From the NCBI RefSeq assembly GCF_022759505.1, contig NZ_CP094289.1, forward strand, positions 682,001 through 746,000: a stretch of 64,000 nt of DNA, in the 5' to 3' direction. The position numbers and the translations under genes were made by a program. Source of the DNA: Georgenia sp. TF02-10. GTDB taxonomy: Bacteria; Actinomycetota; Actinomycetes; Actinomycetales; Actinomycetaceae. Of this stretch, positions 62,835-64,000 are shown piece by piece; within the stretch, counting starts at the first letter, position 1, and every line of letters starts with the position of its first letter. Below the pieces are notes generated by a model. That model was not told the origin of the DNA and made no database searches. It saw nothing but the letters and a program-made list of their open reading frames with translations.

Positions 62835-64000
62835 GTGGTCACCGACGACACCCTCACCGACGACGCCAGCACGCCGCTGCTGCAGATGCGCGGCATCGTC
62901 AAGCACTTCCCCGGCGCCAAGGCGCTCGACGGGGTCGACCTCGACGTCCGCGCCGGGGAGGTGCACTGCCTGCTGGGGCAGAACGGGGCCGGCAAGTCCA
63001 CCCTGATCAAGATCCTGGCCGGCGCCCACCTGCCCGACCGCGGCGAGATCCGCTGGCGGGGCGAGCCGGTCACCCTCCCCACCCCGATGGCCGCCCTGGA
63101 GCTGGGCGTGGCCACCATGTACCAGGAGCTCGACGTCGTCGACGGCCTCAGCGTCGCCGAGAACATCTTCCTCGGCCACGAGCTGGCCGCCGGTGGCGTC
63201 CTGCGCCGCGCCGACGCCCACGAGCGCACCCGTGAGCTGCTCCGTCGCCTCGGCCACCCCGAGATCCCGGCCGGCCGCGACGTCGGCCGGCTCTCCGCCG
63301 CCGGCAAGCAGGTCGTCTCCCTGGCCCGGGCACTGTCGCGCGACGCGCGGATCATCGTCATGGACGAGCCCTCGGCCGTGCTCGACCCCGAGGAGGTCGC
63401 GAACCTCTTCCGGGTCGTGCGGTCGCTGTCCGCGCAGGGCGTCGCCGTCGTCTACATCTCCCACCGCCTCGAGGAGATCCGCCAGATCGGCGACCGGATC
63501 ACGGTCCTGAAGGACGGCCGGACCGTCGCCTCCGGGCTCGCCGTCACCGACACCCCGACCGCTGACCTCATCAAGATGATGACCGGCCGCGAGGTCGCCA
63601 CGAACTTCGGGGGAGCCGCCGGCGAGGTGCGAGCCGGGGAGCCGGCCCTCGAGGTCGAGGGGCTCGCCCTCGACGGGGTGTTCCGGGACGTCTCCTTCCG
63701 CGTCCGACCAGGGGAGATCGTCGGGCTCGCCGGGCTCGTCGGTGCCGGACGCTCGGAGATCCTGGAGACGGTCTACGGCGCCCGCCACGCCACCGCCGGC
63801 ACCGTGAAGGTCAAGGGGAAGGCGCTGCGGCGGGGGTCGGTGCCCGCCGCCGTCGCCGCGGGGGTCGGTCTCGCCCCGGAGGAGCGCAAGAGCCAGGGCC
63901 TCCTCCTCGACGAGCCCGTCTACCGCAACATCACCCTGTCCACCTTCACCCGGTTCGCCCGCGGCGGGCTGCTCGACGAGCGCGCCGAGCGGGCCGCCGC
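62835..64000 (+). CDS. sugar ABC transporter ATPase, RbsA/XylG/MglA type (cut by window end)
   Basis: 388 codons are visible. Two nucleotide-binding domains in tandem: the first has Walker A GQNGAGKST, a non-canonical signature LSAAGKQVVSLARAL, Walker B IIVMDEPSAVLD and switch ISHRLEEI; the second starts about residue 270 (LALDGVFRDVSFRVRPGEI, GLAGLVGAGRSEILE with the degenerate Walker A typical of the second half, then APEERKSQGLLLDEPV). Such proteins power CUT2 monosaccharide importers. The GTG at 62835 fits the predicted transcription start; 62829 is an alternative. The 3' part lies beyond the window. Confidence 0.92.
   Translation, partial: MVTDDTLTDDASTPLLQMRGIVKHFPGAKALDGVDLDVRAGEVHCLLGQNGAGKSTLIKILAGAHLPDRGEIRWRGEPVTLPTPMAALELGVATMYQELDVVDGLSVAENIFLGHELAAGGVLRRADAHERTRELLRRLGHPEIPAGRDVGRLSAAGKQVVSLARALSRDARIIVMDEPSAVLDPEEVANLFRVVRSLSAQGVAVVYISHRLEEIRQIGDRITVLKDGRTVASGLAVTDTPTADLIKMMTGREVATNFGGAAGEVRAGEPALEVEGLALDGVFRDVSFRVRPGEIVGLAGLVGAGRSEILETVYGARHATAGTVKVKGKALRRGSVPAAVAAGVGLAPEERKSQGLLLDEPVYRNITLSTFTRFARGGLLDERAERAA

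Overview
The window is about 74-75% GC, has coding dense on both strands with frequent GTG starts, and carries the carD-ispD / ispF / cysS-rlmB neighbourhood, a DUF3263 gene, a WXG100 gene, a 13E12-type DUF222/HNH gene and a CIRCE-controlled groEL. This points to a Gram-positive actinobacterial chromosome, most likely order Micrococcales; the family cannot be fixed from the sequence alone.

Layout. 0-12 kb: lipoprotein (-), carD-ispD, a DEAD-box RNA helicase, ispF, a STAS-domain protein, an MFS exporter diverging from cysS-rlmB, and an unrecognised 480-aa protein. 12-25 kb: DUF4032 protein, a UgpC/MsmX-type sugar-importer ATPase, a long DUF222/HNH protein, the trehalose operon otsA-otsB, a Ser/Thr kinase, and a membrane-anchored DsbA-like oxidoreductase. 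25-30 kb: tRNA-Thr(TGT), ung, DUF3263, a LytR_C protein, a phytoene-desaturase-like flavoprotein and a frameshifted winged-helix regulator. 30-36.5 kb: surface region with an LPQTG-anchored protein of nine chaplin-like modules, a second repeat-rich exported protein, an SGNH hydrolase and a membrane-anchored GH15-like protein. 36.6-43.3 kb: groEL behind two CIRCE boxes, a glutamate/polar amino-acid importer (binding protein plus two permeases, no ATPase), and small membrane proteins including a 27-residue one. 43.4-48.1 kb: FGGY kinase and two HD-domain paralogues flanking a WXG100 gene. 48.4-54 kb: a tightly overlapping four-gene operon. 54.5-64 kb: aquaporin, a two-component system, vapBC, an orphan pstS, a NYN-domain protein, and a ROK regulator diverging from a sugar ABC transporter that runs off the window.

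The most interesting unit is the operon at 48407-53956: fatty acyl-CoA reductase fused to a HAD-like domain, SDR reductase, PlsC acyltransferase and alkyl-DHAP synthase, joined by ATGA/GTGA overlaps. Together these supply the chemistry needed to make alkyl-ether glycerophospholipids in an aerobic way.

Other recurring patterns: (i) many genes show a TANNNT box 6-7 nt before the start codon, suggesting widespread leaderless transcripts and helping to fix starts; (ii) many intergenic spacers carry decayed tandem copies of the adjacent gene's 3' end, or GACGGCGG-type minisatellites; (iii) a tandem 252-nt repeat at 4.95-5.38 kb has a terminal stem that differs by two compensatory base-pair changes between copies; (iv) identical 11-nt-phased triple boxes lie upstream of both the response regulator and the aquaporin gene.
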